A DNA stretch of 39,230 nt. Origin: Agrococcus sp. GTDB lineage: Bacteria > Actinomycetota > Actinomycetes > Actinomycetales > Microbacteriaceae. The notes under the pieces are model-generated. The model was given only the letters and a program-made list of their open reading frames with translations, did no database searches and was not told the DNA's origin. The stretch spans positions 1 to 39,230 of the forward strand of contig JAPSJX010000011.1 in assembly GCA_031178105.1 (NCBI GenBank), read 5' to 3'. Below, piece after piece: positions 32,327 to 38,925 of this stretch. Numbering within the stretch: position 1 is the stretch's first letter; each line of letters starts with the position of its first letter. The position numbers and the translations under genes were made by a program.

Positions 32327-32332
32327 TAGAAT
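32327..32332 (+). promoter_or_regulatory. -10 box for leaderless SDR/zinc-finger gene
   Basis: TAGAAT, the best -10 match in the window, with 5 nt to the GTG start at 32338. No Shine-Dalgarno is present between them. It lies in the 44-bp gap shared with the divergent helicase. Confidence 0.6.
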
Positions 32333-32337
32333 CTCCT

Positions 32338-33900
32338 GTGCTCCCCCACCATTCGGCCCCTTCCCGCGCGCCCGCGGATGAGTCGGCGACCCCCGGCGCC
32401 GCGTCCGCCGACGCCGCGTCTGCCGCCGCAGCGGCCGCGGCCGCGACCCTCGACCCCGCCGACGTCGCGACGACCCTCCGCGTGCTCGAGACGCTCCACC
32501 GCATGGACCGCGACGACCCGCACTACGTCGCCGTGCGGCAGGCCACCGCGAACATGTTCAAGGAGGTCAAGCTCGCGAGCCGCAAGGCCAAGCACGCGCG
32601 CATCCAGGCCGCTGACCGCGCGGTGGTCGCGGCGACCGCGACCGGCGCGCCCGACCGCATCGACGACGAGACGCGGGGCATCCCGCTCGCGACCCGCGCC
32701 GCCGCGCCCACCGCCGGCACGCTCATCCGCTCGCGCGGCTGCTACATCTGCAAGCAGCAGTACACGCTCGTCGACGCGTTCTACCACCAGCTCTGCCCCG
32801 ACTGCGCGGCCATGAGCCACGCGAAGCGCGACGCCCGCACCGACCTCACCGGCAAGCGCGCGCTCCTCACCGGCGGCCGGGCGAAGATCGGCATGCACAT
32901 CGCGCTGCGGCTGCTGCGCGACGGCGCCCACACAACCATCACCACCCGGTTCCCGCGGGATGCGGTGCGCCGCTTCTCGTCGCTGCCCGACTCGGCCGAG
33001 TGGCTGCACCGCCTCAAGGTCGTGGGCATCGACCTGCGCGATCCCGCCCAGGTGATCGGGCTCGCCGAGGACGTCGCGGCCGCCGGCCCGCTCGACATCC
33101 TCATCAACAACGCCGCGCAGACGGTCCGCCGCTCCGCCGGCGCCTACGCGCCGCTCGTCGAGGCCGAGCTCGAACCGCTCCCGGAGCGCGGCCCGAACGG
33201 CGGCCCGATGCCCGAGCTCGTGACCTTCGGGCACACGAACGACGCGCATCCGCTCTCCCTCACCGCATCGGTCGCCGCGCACCCGGTGCTCGCGAGCACC
33301 GCGCGCACCGCCGACGAGCTGACCGCTGAGGCGATGGCCGCGGGCTCCAGCTCGCTCGAGCGGCTCGCGGCCGGCACCGCGATCGACGCCGGCGGCCTCG
33401 TGCCCGACGAGGAGCACATCAACTCCTGGACGCAGCATGTCGATCAGGTCGAGCCGCTCGAGATGCTCGAGGTGCAGCTCGCCAACATGACGGCACCCTT
33501 CCTGCTCGTCTCGCGGCTGCGGCCGTCGCTCGCGGCATCGAGCGCCCGCCGCACGTACGTCGTCAACGTGTCGGCGATGGAGGGCGTCTTCGGCCGCGGC
33601 TACAAGGGCCCCGGTCACCCGCACACGAACATGGCGAAGGCCGCGCTCAACATGCTGACGCGCACGAGCGCGCGCGAGATGTTCGAGAGCGACGGCATCC
33701 TCATGACCGCCGTCGACACGGGCTGGATCACCGACGAGCGCCCGCACTTCACGAAGGTGCGGCTCGCCGAGGAGGGCTTCCACGCCCCGCTCGACCTCGT
33801 CGACGGCGCCGCCCGCGTGTACGACCCGATCGTGCGCGGCGAGGCGGGCGACGACCTGTTCGGCGTCTTCCTCAAGGACTACGCACCCGGCTCCTGGTGA
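32338..33900 (+). CDS. SDR-family protein with N-terminal zinc-finger-like extension
   Basis: 520-aa protein. An Ala-rich start and a helical region (about 38-100) lead to Cys135-x2-Cys138-x14-Cys153-x2-Cys156 ('CYICKQQYTL...CPDC'), a likely zinc-binding knuckle. A Rossmann SDR domain follows from about 172. The cofactor loop reads TGGRAKIG (178-185), with Lys where TGxxxGIG has Gly. 'ILINNAAQTVRR' keeps the NNAG-like motif, and 'VNVSAMEGVF' keeps the Ser. The usual YxxxK Tyr is Thr ('TNMAK', Thr430/Lys434). Catalysis may therefore be altered or lost. The GTG start is supported by the -10 box 5 nt upstream. A small SH3-like gene follows after 7 nt. Known SDR fold; function unknown. Confidence 0.85.
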   Translation: MLPHHSAPSRAPADESATPGAASADAASAAAAAAAATLDPADVATTLRVLETLHRMDRDDPHYVAVRQATANMFKEVKLASRKAKHARIQAADRAVVAATATGAPDRIDDETRGIPLATRAAAPTAGTLIRSRGCYICKQQYTLVDAFYHQLCPDCAAMSHAKRDARTDLTGKRALLTGGRAKIGMHIALRLLRDGAHTTITTRFPRDAVRRFSSLPDSAEWLHRLKVVGIDLRDPAQVIGLAEDVAAAGPLDILINNAAQTVRRSAGAYAPLVEAELEPLPERGPNGGPMPELVTFGHTNDAHPLSLTASVAAHPVLASTARTADELTAEAMAAGSSSLERLAAGTAIDAGGLVPDEEHINSWTQHVDQVEPLEMLEVQLANMTAPFLLVSRLRPSLAASSARRTYVVNVSAMEGVFGRGYKGPGHPHTNMAKAALNMLTRTSAREMFESDGILMTAVDTGWITDERPHFTKVRLAEEGFHAPLDLVDGAARVYDPIVRGEAGDDLFGVFLKDYAPGSW

Positions 33901-33907
33901 CGGCCCG

Positions 33908-34132
33908 ATGACGCCCGCCGAGCTGCGCGCGCTGCCCCTCGGCACGCGCGTCGTCGTGCGCTACCGCCTGCACGGCGATTCGCACGGCGCGACGGATGCG
34001 CTCGGCGACCTGGTCGCGGTCGATGCCGCGGCGTGCACCGTCGTCACCCGTCGCGGCGAGGTGGTCGTCGCCATGGCTGACATCGTCGCCGCGAAGACCG
34101 TGCCGCCGGCGCCGGAGCGGCGCCCGCGCTGA
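33908..34132 (+). CDS. Small SH3-like protein (resembles N-terminal domain of Rv0428c-type GNAT)
   Basis: 74-aa protein: 'LPLGTRVVVRYRLHG', 'TDALGDLVAVDAAACTVVTR', 'RGEVVVAMADIVAAKTVPPAP'. This matches the β-barrel N-terminal domain that precedes the acetyltransferase domain in Rv0428c-like actinobacterial GNAT proteins, but here it stands alone with no GNAT domain in any frame. The ATG is 7 nt after the SDR stop, so it is probably co-transcribed and translated by re-initiation. Function unknown. Confidence 0.7.
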   Translation: MTPAELRALPLGTRVVVRYRLHGDSHGATDALGDLVAVDAAACTVVTRRGEVVVAMADIVAAKTVPPAPERRPR

Positions 34133-34181
34133 CCGCGCCACGATCCCCATGGGATCCCAGGCTGCCGGGGCTAGCGTGTCC

Positions 34182-34199
34182 CGCAGGGCAGTCCCTGCG
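34182..34199 (+). promoter_or_regulatory. Promoter and leader hairpin of the LapA-like gene
   Basis: TAGCGT at 34172-34177 is a -10 candidate. The leader then contains CGCAGGG-CAGT-CCCTGCG, a 7-bp perfect hairpin, and AAGGAGAG before the ATG at 34215. The predicted leader is about 30 nt. Confidence 0.4.
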
Positions 34200-34214
34200 A
34201 GCAAGGAGAGCGTC

Positions 34215-34718
34215 ATGGCCGAGAACCACCACTCGAACGCCCCGCGTGGCGCAGACGGCGGCGGCGCGCCCGGGGAGCGGGTCGAGACCGAGCGCGTCGA
34301 GACCGGGCGCGTCGACGACCGCTCGCGCGACGGCTCGACGTCCACGCACGACGAGACCGACCGCACGCCGACGACGCAGGCTGCGCCGGCATCCGTCGAG
34401 CCCACGCGCATCAGCCTCGACCCGTCGCTCGACTCGCACCAGCGGCAGGGCGTCACCGGCGGCACGTGGATCGCGCTGATCCTCGGCACGCTCATCCTCG
34501 TGCTGCTGCTCATCTTCATCCTGCAGAACAACGTCCCCGCCGACTTCGCCTACTTCGGCTTCGGATTCAACCTGCCGCTGGGCGTCGCGATGCTCTTCGC
34601 GGCGATCGCCGGCGTGCTCATCGCGGCGCTCCTCGGGTCGGTGCGGCTCTTCAAGCTCGGCCGCCGCGTGCGGAAGCTCGAGAAGGAGCGCGAGACCATC
34701 AAGCGCGCCATCCGCTGA
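34215..34718 (+). CDS. LapA-domain (DUF1049) membrane protein
   Basis: 167-aa protein. Residues 1-80 are hydrophilic and disordered-looking (Glu/Arg/Thr-rich 'ERVETERVETGRVDD'). Two membrane helices follow (about 83-103 and 120-142) with 'FILQNNVPADFAYFGFGFNLPLG' between them, the LapA/YciS signature. It ends with a basic coiled-coil-like tail (KLEKERETIKRAIR). In enterobacteria LapA/YciS works with LapB in envelope homeostasis; the actinobacterial role is not known. The ATG has AAGGAGAG 6 nt upstream. Confidence 0.85.
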   Translation: MAENHHSNAPRGADGGGAPGERVETERVETGRVDDRSRDGSTSTHDETDRTPTTQAAPASVEPTRISLDPSLDSHQRQGVTGGTWIALILGTLILVLLLIFILQNNVPADFAYFGFGFNLPLGVAMLFAAIAGVLIAALLGSVRLFKLGRRVRKLEKERETIKRAIR

Positions 34719-34741
34719 CGGCCTCACGCGCGGGGTCCCCG

Positions 34742-34759
34742 TCCTGCAGACGTGCAGGA
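34742..34759 (+). terminator. Short hairpin after the LapA-like gene
   Basis: TCCTGCA-GACG-TGCAGGA, 7 bp perfect, then TTCTCCCC. It starts 23 nt after the stop. It is weak in stem length but followed by a pyrimidine tract. Confidence 0.4.
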
Positions 34760-34791
34760 TTCTCCCCTGTCCGGTGGTCGCGCCGCGGAGT

Positions 34792-34797
34792 AGCCTC
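34792..34797 (+). promoter_or_regulatory. -10 candidate of the NmrA-like gene, leadered
   Basis: TAGCCT about 65 nt before the ATG at 34863. The predicted leader includes a GGGGCG...CGCCCC stem (about 34811-34847) and GAGGGAG as ribosome-binding site, so this gene is leadered, unlike many others here. Confidence 0.35.
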
Positions 34798-34862
34798 GCG
34801 GCACCACGCTGGGGCGACGCCAGGCCGCGCAGGCGGCCCGCCCCGACGCCGAGGGAGCGGTC

Positions 34863-35759
34863 ATGATCCTCGTCTGCGGAGCCACCGGGCTGCTGGGCAG
34901 CCGGATCGCGGAGCGTCTGCTCGACAGCGGCCAGCAGGTGCGGGCGCTCGTCCGTCCCGATACGGATGCGTCGGCGCTGCAGGCGCAGGGCGCCGCGATC
35001 GCGCGCGGAGACCTGCGCGGTCCGACGAGCGTGCGGGCCTCCCTCGCGGGCGTCGACACCGTCGTCACGACCGCGACCGCCGTCTCGCGCATCCTCGACG
35101 GCGACAAGGACCTCACGATCGACGACGTCGACCGCGACGGCACCCTCGACCTCGTGCGAGCCGCGCAGGACGCGGACGTGCGGCGCTTCGTCTTCGTCTC
35201 AGCCACCGGGGTCGGGCGAGGGCTCGAGCGCATGGCGCCGCACACCGAAGCGAAGTGGCACGTCGAGCAGGCCCTGCAGGCCTCGCCGATGCGCGAGGTG
35301 CTCGTGCGCAGCGAGATGTTCATGGAGGTGTGGCTCGAGCCGTTCTCGGGCATCGAGCCCGAGAGGGGGAAGGCGGTGATCTACGGGCGGGGGCAGGCGG
35401 CGCACCGCTACATCGCGATCGACGACCTCGCGGCGCTCTGCGCGCACCTCGCGATCGTCGACGAGCCGCCTCGCCTCGTCGAGGTCGGCGGTGCGGAGGC
35501 GCTCACCCGCAACCAGGTCGTCGCCGCGTTCGCCGCGGCCGCCGACCGGCAGCTGCGCGTGCGGCACGTGCCGCGCGGGGCGCTCGACCTGGCGTCGCGC
35601 GCGCTCTGGAACATGAAGCCGGCGCTCGCCTCGATGCTGGGCGTCGCCCTCTTCCACGACACCCATCCGAGCACGACGGATGACGCGCCGCTGCGCGCGC
35701 TCGGCATCGAGCCGCGGGCCGCATCCGACTACATCCGCGCATCCGTCGCCGTCCGCTGA
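34863..35759 (+). CDS. NmrA-like/atypical SDR NAD(P)-binding protein
   Basis: 298-aa Rossmann-fold protein. 'ILVCGATGLLGSRIAERLL' is the GxxGxxG NAD(P) loop. 'RRFVFVSATGVGRG' and 'RYIAIDDLAALCAHLA' are typical of atypical SDRs of the NmrA/SDR_a5 kind. Length is normal for the group. The substrate is unknown; relatives include quinone oxidoreductase-like proteins and redox sensors. It is monocistronic. A 65-bp palindrome begins 24 nt after its stop. Confidence 0.86.
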   Translation: MILVCGATGLLGSRIAERLLDSGQQVRALVRPDTDASALQAQGAAIARGDLRGPTSVRASLAGVDTVVTTATAVSRILDGDKDLTIDDVDRDGTLDLVRAAQDADVRRFVFVSATGVGRGLERMAPHTEAKWHVEQALQASPMREVLVRSEMFMEVWLEPFSGIEPERGKAVIYGRGQAAHRYIAIDDLAALCAHLAIVDEPPRLVEVGGAEALTRNQVVAAFAAAADRQLRVRHVPRGALDLASRALWNMKPALASMLGVALFHDTHPSTTDDAPLRALGIEPRAASDYIRASVAVR

Positions 35760-35783
35760 CCCCCCACACTCACAAGCGGTCGA

Positions 35784-35848
35784 TCTCAACGGAGCGGTCG
35801 GCAGCGCGAGGGCAGTATCCCCTCGCACTACCAGCCGCTCCGTTGAGA
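35784..35848 (-). repeat. 65-bp oriented palindrome, copy D
   Basis: Arms TCTCAACGGAGCGGTCGG and CCAGCCGCTCCGTTGAGA with a 29-nt centre containing GGGCAGTATCCCC, so reverse orientation like copy B. One G-T and one mismatch occur in the arms. It lies 24 nt after the NmrA-like stop and 40 nt before the M18 peptidase start, between two genes on the same strand, so it is not restricted to convergent gaps. Confidence 0.88.
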
Positions 35849-35888
35849 GCCACTCGATACGATCGGAGCCCGTCGCCCAGGAGGTCCC

Positions 35889-37184
35889 GTGCCCGCAGCA
35901 CCCGTGTCCGACACCGCCCGCGCCCACGCCGACGACCTCGCCGCATTCGTCGACGCGTCGCCATCGAGCTACCACGCGGCCGCGGAGGTCGCCCGCCGGC
36001 TGCAGGACGCGGGCTTCACGCCGCTCGACGAGGCGGATGCGTGGCCGGACGCCGCAGGCAGGTACCTGGTGGTGCGCGACGGCGCCGTGATCGCCTGGAT
36101 CGTGCCCGCGTCGGCGACGGCGACGACGCCCGTGCGGGTCTTCGGCGCGCACAGCGACTCCCCCGCCTTCAAGCTCAAGCCGCAGCCGACGACCGGCCGG
36201 CTCGGCTGGCTGCAGGCCGGTGTCGAGGTCTACGGCGGGCCGCTGCTCAACTCCTGGCTCGACCGCGAGCTGCGGCTCGCAGGCCGGCTCGTGCTCGACG
36301 ACGGCACCCACGTGCTCGCCGACTCCGGGCCGCTGCTGCGGCTGCCGCAGCTCGCGATCCACCTCGACCGCGGCGCGAACGACGGGCTGACGCTCGACAA
36401 GCAGGCGCACACGCAGCCCGTGTGGGGCCTCGGCGCACCGGAGTCCGCCGACCTGCTCGGCGAGGTCGCGGCCACGAGCGGCGTCGACGCGTCGCGCATC
36501 CGCGGCTTCGACCTCGTGACCGCCGACAGCACCCGAGGCGCCGTGTTCGGCAAGGACGACGCCTTCTTCGCGGCCGGCCGGCTCGACGACCTCGCGAGCG
36601 TGCACGCCGGGACGGTCGCGCTCGCGGCGGCCGCCGACGGCTTCGACGCACCGCACATCCCCGTGCTCGCGGTGTTCGACCACGAGGAGATCGGATCCGC
36701 GACGCGCTCGGGCGCGGCCGGTCCGTTCCTCGAGGACGTGCTCGAGCGCATCGGCATCGCGCTCGGCGCTGGCCGCGAGGAGAGGATGCGCGCCCTCGCG
36801 TCGTCGTGGTGCATCTCGAGCGACGTGGGGCACTCGGTGCATCCGAACTACGCCGAGAAGCACGACCCTCAGGTGCAGCCCGTGCTCGGCTCCGGTCCGA
36901 TCCTGAAGATCAACGCGAACCAGCGCTACGCCACCGACGGCCCGGGTGCCGCGGCCTGGCAGGCGTGGTGCGACGCGGCAGGCGTCACGACGCAGCCGTT
37001 CGTCTCGAACAACGCGGTGCCCTGCGGCTCGACCATCGGTCCGATCACCGCGACGCGGCTCGGCATCCGCGCGGTCGACGTGGGCATCCCGATCCTCTCG
37101 ATGCACTCGGCACGGGAGCTGGCGGGCGTCAGTGACCTGCACGACCTCACGAGGGTCGCGCAGACGTTCCTCGCCGCGAGCTGA
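35889..37184 (+). CDS. M18-family aminopeptidase
   Basis: Zinc aminopeptidase of 431 aa that removes N-terminal acidic or other residues from peptides (cytosolic, dodecameric in relatives). Metal and catalytic motifs are 'VFGAHSDSPAFKLKP' (first His), 'AAGRLDDLASVHAG' (bridging Asp), 'VFDHEEIGSATRSGA' (catalytic and ligand Glu), 'SSDVGHSVHPNYAEKH' and 'PILSMHSARE' (last His). Full length for the bacterial M18 family. The start is GTG with AGGAGG 6 nt upstream. The next gene begins 20 nt after its stop. Confidence 0.94.
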   Translation: MPAAPVSDTARAHADDLAAFVDASPSSYHAAAEVARRLQDAGFTPLDEADAWPDAAGRYLVVRDGAVIAWIVPASATATTPVRVFGAHSDSPAFKLKPQPTTGRLGWLQAGVEVYGGPLLNSWLDRELRLAGRLVLDDGTHVLADSGPLLRLPQLAIHLDRGANDGLTLDKQAHTQPVWGLGAPESADLLGEVAATSGVDASRIRGFDLVTADSTRGAVFGKDDAFFAAGRLDDLASVHAGTVALAAAADGFDAPHIPVLAVFDHEEIGSATRSGAAGPFLEDVLERIGIALGAGREERMRALASSWCISSDVGHSVHPNYAEKHDPQVQPVLGSGPILKINANQRYATDGPGAAAWQAWCDAAGVTTQPFVSNNAVPCGSTIGPITATRLGIRAVDVGIPILSMHSARELAGVSDLHDLTRVAQTFLAAS

Positions 37185-37204
37185 CCCGAGCGGGGGTTGA
37201 GCGG

Positions 37205-38161
37205 GTGCGCATCGACTACATCCTGCCGCTGCGCTGGGACGCCGAGACCTCGCGCCGCGAGCTCCCCGAGATGACCGCCTATCTGTCGCGGCTTCGCGAC
37301 TGGGCGGATGTCGTGGTCGTCGACGGCTCGGAGCCGCAGGTCTTCGCCACGCACCATCGCGCTTGGACGTCGCTCGTGCGCCACATCCGCCCGGACGGCC
37401 CATCGACCCCGAACGGGAAGGTCGCGGGTGTGCTGACCGGCATCCGCGCCACCGACGGTCCTCACATCGTGCTCGCCGACGACGACGTCCGCTATGACCG
37501 GCGCGGGCTCGAGGAGGTCGCGCGCCGGCTCGACCGAGCGGAGATCGTCATGCCGCAGAACCACTTCCGGCCGCTCCCCTGGCATGCGCGGTGGGACACG
37601 GCGCGCTCGCTGATCAATCGCGCCATCGACACCGACTACCCGGGCACGCTCGCGCTGCGGCGCGAGGTCGCCGCTGGTGGCTACCGGGGCGACGTGCTGT
37701 TCGAGAACCTCGAGCTGATCCGCACGGTCGCCGCGCGCGGTGGCCGGGTCGAGCGAGCGAAGGATGTGTTCATCGCGCGCCGCCCGCCGAGCGCTCGGCA
37801 CTTCTGGGCGCAGCGGGTGCGGCAGGCGTACGACTCGCAGGCCCAGCCGGCGCGGCTCGCCGTGGAGCTCGCGCTGCTGCCCGCCCTGCTGCTGCAGACC
37901 CGAGCGCCGCGCGGGTTCCTGGTGTGGGCGGCTGTCGCCGTCGCAGTCGCCGAGCGGGGGCGGCGGGCTGCCGGAGGCCGGACGGTGTACTCGCGTTCGG
38001 CGGCGCTGTGGGCACCGGCGTGGGTCGCGGAGCGGGCGTTCACGGCCTGGGTCGCGCTCGCGTGGCGGGCGGCCGGCGGCGTGCCCTACGCCGGCGGTCG
38101 GCTGCGCCATGCCGCGTCGTCGATGCGGGCGCTGCGGCGGGGCGAGCAGCCCGGCGCTTGA
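37205..38161 (+). CDS. Family 2 glycosyltransferase, membrane-associated
   Basis: 318-aa GT-A fold glycosyltransferase. 'IDYILPLRW' opens the fold, 'VVVVDGSEP' is the nucleotide-binding strand, and 'HIVLADDDVRYD' contains the DxD-type metal motif. 'FENLELIRTVAARGG' is a possible acceptor-site acidic motif. The C-terminal 120 residues hold two or three hydrophobic segments ('LAVELALLPALLL', 'GFLVWAAVAVAVAE', 'AERAFTAWVALAW'), so it is probably membrane-bound. Sugar and acceptor are unknown. The start is GTG 20 nt after the M18 gene, which suggests co-transcription. Confidence 0.82.
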   Translation: MRIDYILPLRWDAETSRRELPEMTAYLSRLRDWADVVVVDGSEPQVFATHHRAWTSLVRHIRPDGPSTPNGKVAGVLTGIRATDGPHIVLADDDVRYDRRGLEEVARRLDRAEIVMPQNHFRPLPWHARWDTARSLINRAIDTDYPGTLALRREVAAGGYRGDVLFENLELIRTVAARGGRVERAKDVFIARRPPSARHFWAQRVRQAYDSQAQPARLAVELALLPALLLQTRAPRGFLVWAAVAVAVAERGRRAAGGRTVYSRSAALWAPAWVAERAFTAWVALAWRAAGGVPYAGGRLRHAASSMRALRRGEQPGA

Positions 38162-38222
38162 GGCGCCGGCACGAGCCCGTCGGGCCGCACCCTCCGCGCA
38201 CGCACTCTCCCAGCAGCAGCGC

Positions 38223-38903
38223 TCAGCGGGCGGCGAGCGCGGCCTCCTGCCGCCGCACGATCTCCTCGATCCAGGTCGGCGCGAACGGCGACGTGCAGTT
38301 CGGCGGCGTCGGGTAGTCCTTCAGCACTTCGAGTCGCTGACCGATGGCGATCGCCCGCGCGCGGTGCTCGGGGTGCGCGATGCCGATCTGCGCGAGGCAC
38401 GTGTTCATCGCCCACTGCAGCCGGTCGGGCGCGCCGCGCATCTCCGCCTCGATCGTGTCGAGCAGCCCGTCGAGGTCGAGCCCCTCGGGACGCTTCACCA
38501 CCCGCTCGCTCGTGAGCGCCCATCCGGCGCTCGCGACCACCGCGTCTGCGTCGTGGACCCATGCCTCGCGCAGCGACTCGACCTCCGGATGCTTCTTCAC
38601 GACGTAGCCGACCAACCAGTCGTGCACCTTCGGCGCGCGCGCCTCGCGCAGCATGCGGTCGAGCTCGTCCCGCGAGTACGCCTTCGGCCGGCAGAGGAGC
38701 AGCGCGAGCAGCCGGGCGGCGGTGTCGTCGGTCGCCCAGAGCTCGAGCGCGAGCTCATGCTGCGTCTTCAGCCGCTTCGCGATCGCTCGCAGCTTGCCGA
38801 GGTTCACGCCGTGGTCGTCGCCGTGACGCTCGTTCACCTCGCGCATGCGCGGGTCGTCGAGCTCAGCGAGCTCCGCCATCAGGTCAGGCACCGTCTCGGT
38901 CAT
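38223..38903 (-). CDS. AlkD-like DNA alkylation repair / HEAT-repeat protein
   Basis: 226-aa all-helical protein of the DNA alkylation repair (AlkD-like, HEAT-like repeat) family. 'GVNLGKLRAIAKRLKTQHELALELW', 'HDWLVGYVVKKHPEVESLREAWV' and 'CLAQIGIAHPEHRARAIAIGQRL' show the repeat pattern. Classical AlkD enzymes excise N3- and N7-alkylpurines; whether this member is active is not clear. The ATG start has GGAGGT 6 nt upstream and a minus-strand TAGGCT -10 that overlaps the stop of the upstream HNH gene. Confidence 0.8.
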   Translation of the reverse strand: MTETVPDLMAELAELDDPRMREVNERHGDDHGVNLGKLRAIAKRLKTQHELALELWATDDTAARLLALLLCRPKAYSRDELDRMLREARAPKVHDWLVGYVVKKHPEVESLREAWVHDADAVVASAGWALTSERVVKRPEGLDLDGLLDTIEAEMRGAPDRLQWAMNTCLAQIGIAHPEHRARAIAIGQRLEVLKDYPTPPNCTSPFAPTWIEEIVRRQEAALAAR

Positions 38904-38919
38904 CGCGACCTCCGCTGTC

Positions 38920-38925
38920 AGCCTA
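38920..38925 (-). promoter_or_regulatory. -10 candidate of the AlkD-like gene
   Basis: Minus-strand TAGGCT overlapping the HNH TAG stop (38923-38925). The predicted transcript begins about 10 nt before the ATG, leaving room for the GGAGGT site. Confidence 0.4.

Noticed and set aside
14008-35848. The 65-bp repeats as a CRISPR array or tandem repeat
   Set aside because: Copies are dispersed over 22 kb, occur in both orientations, and have no regular spacers.
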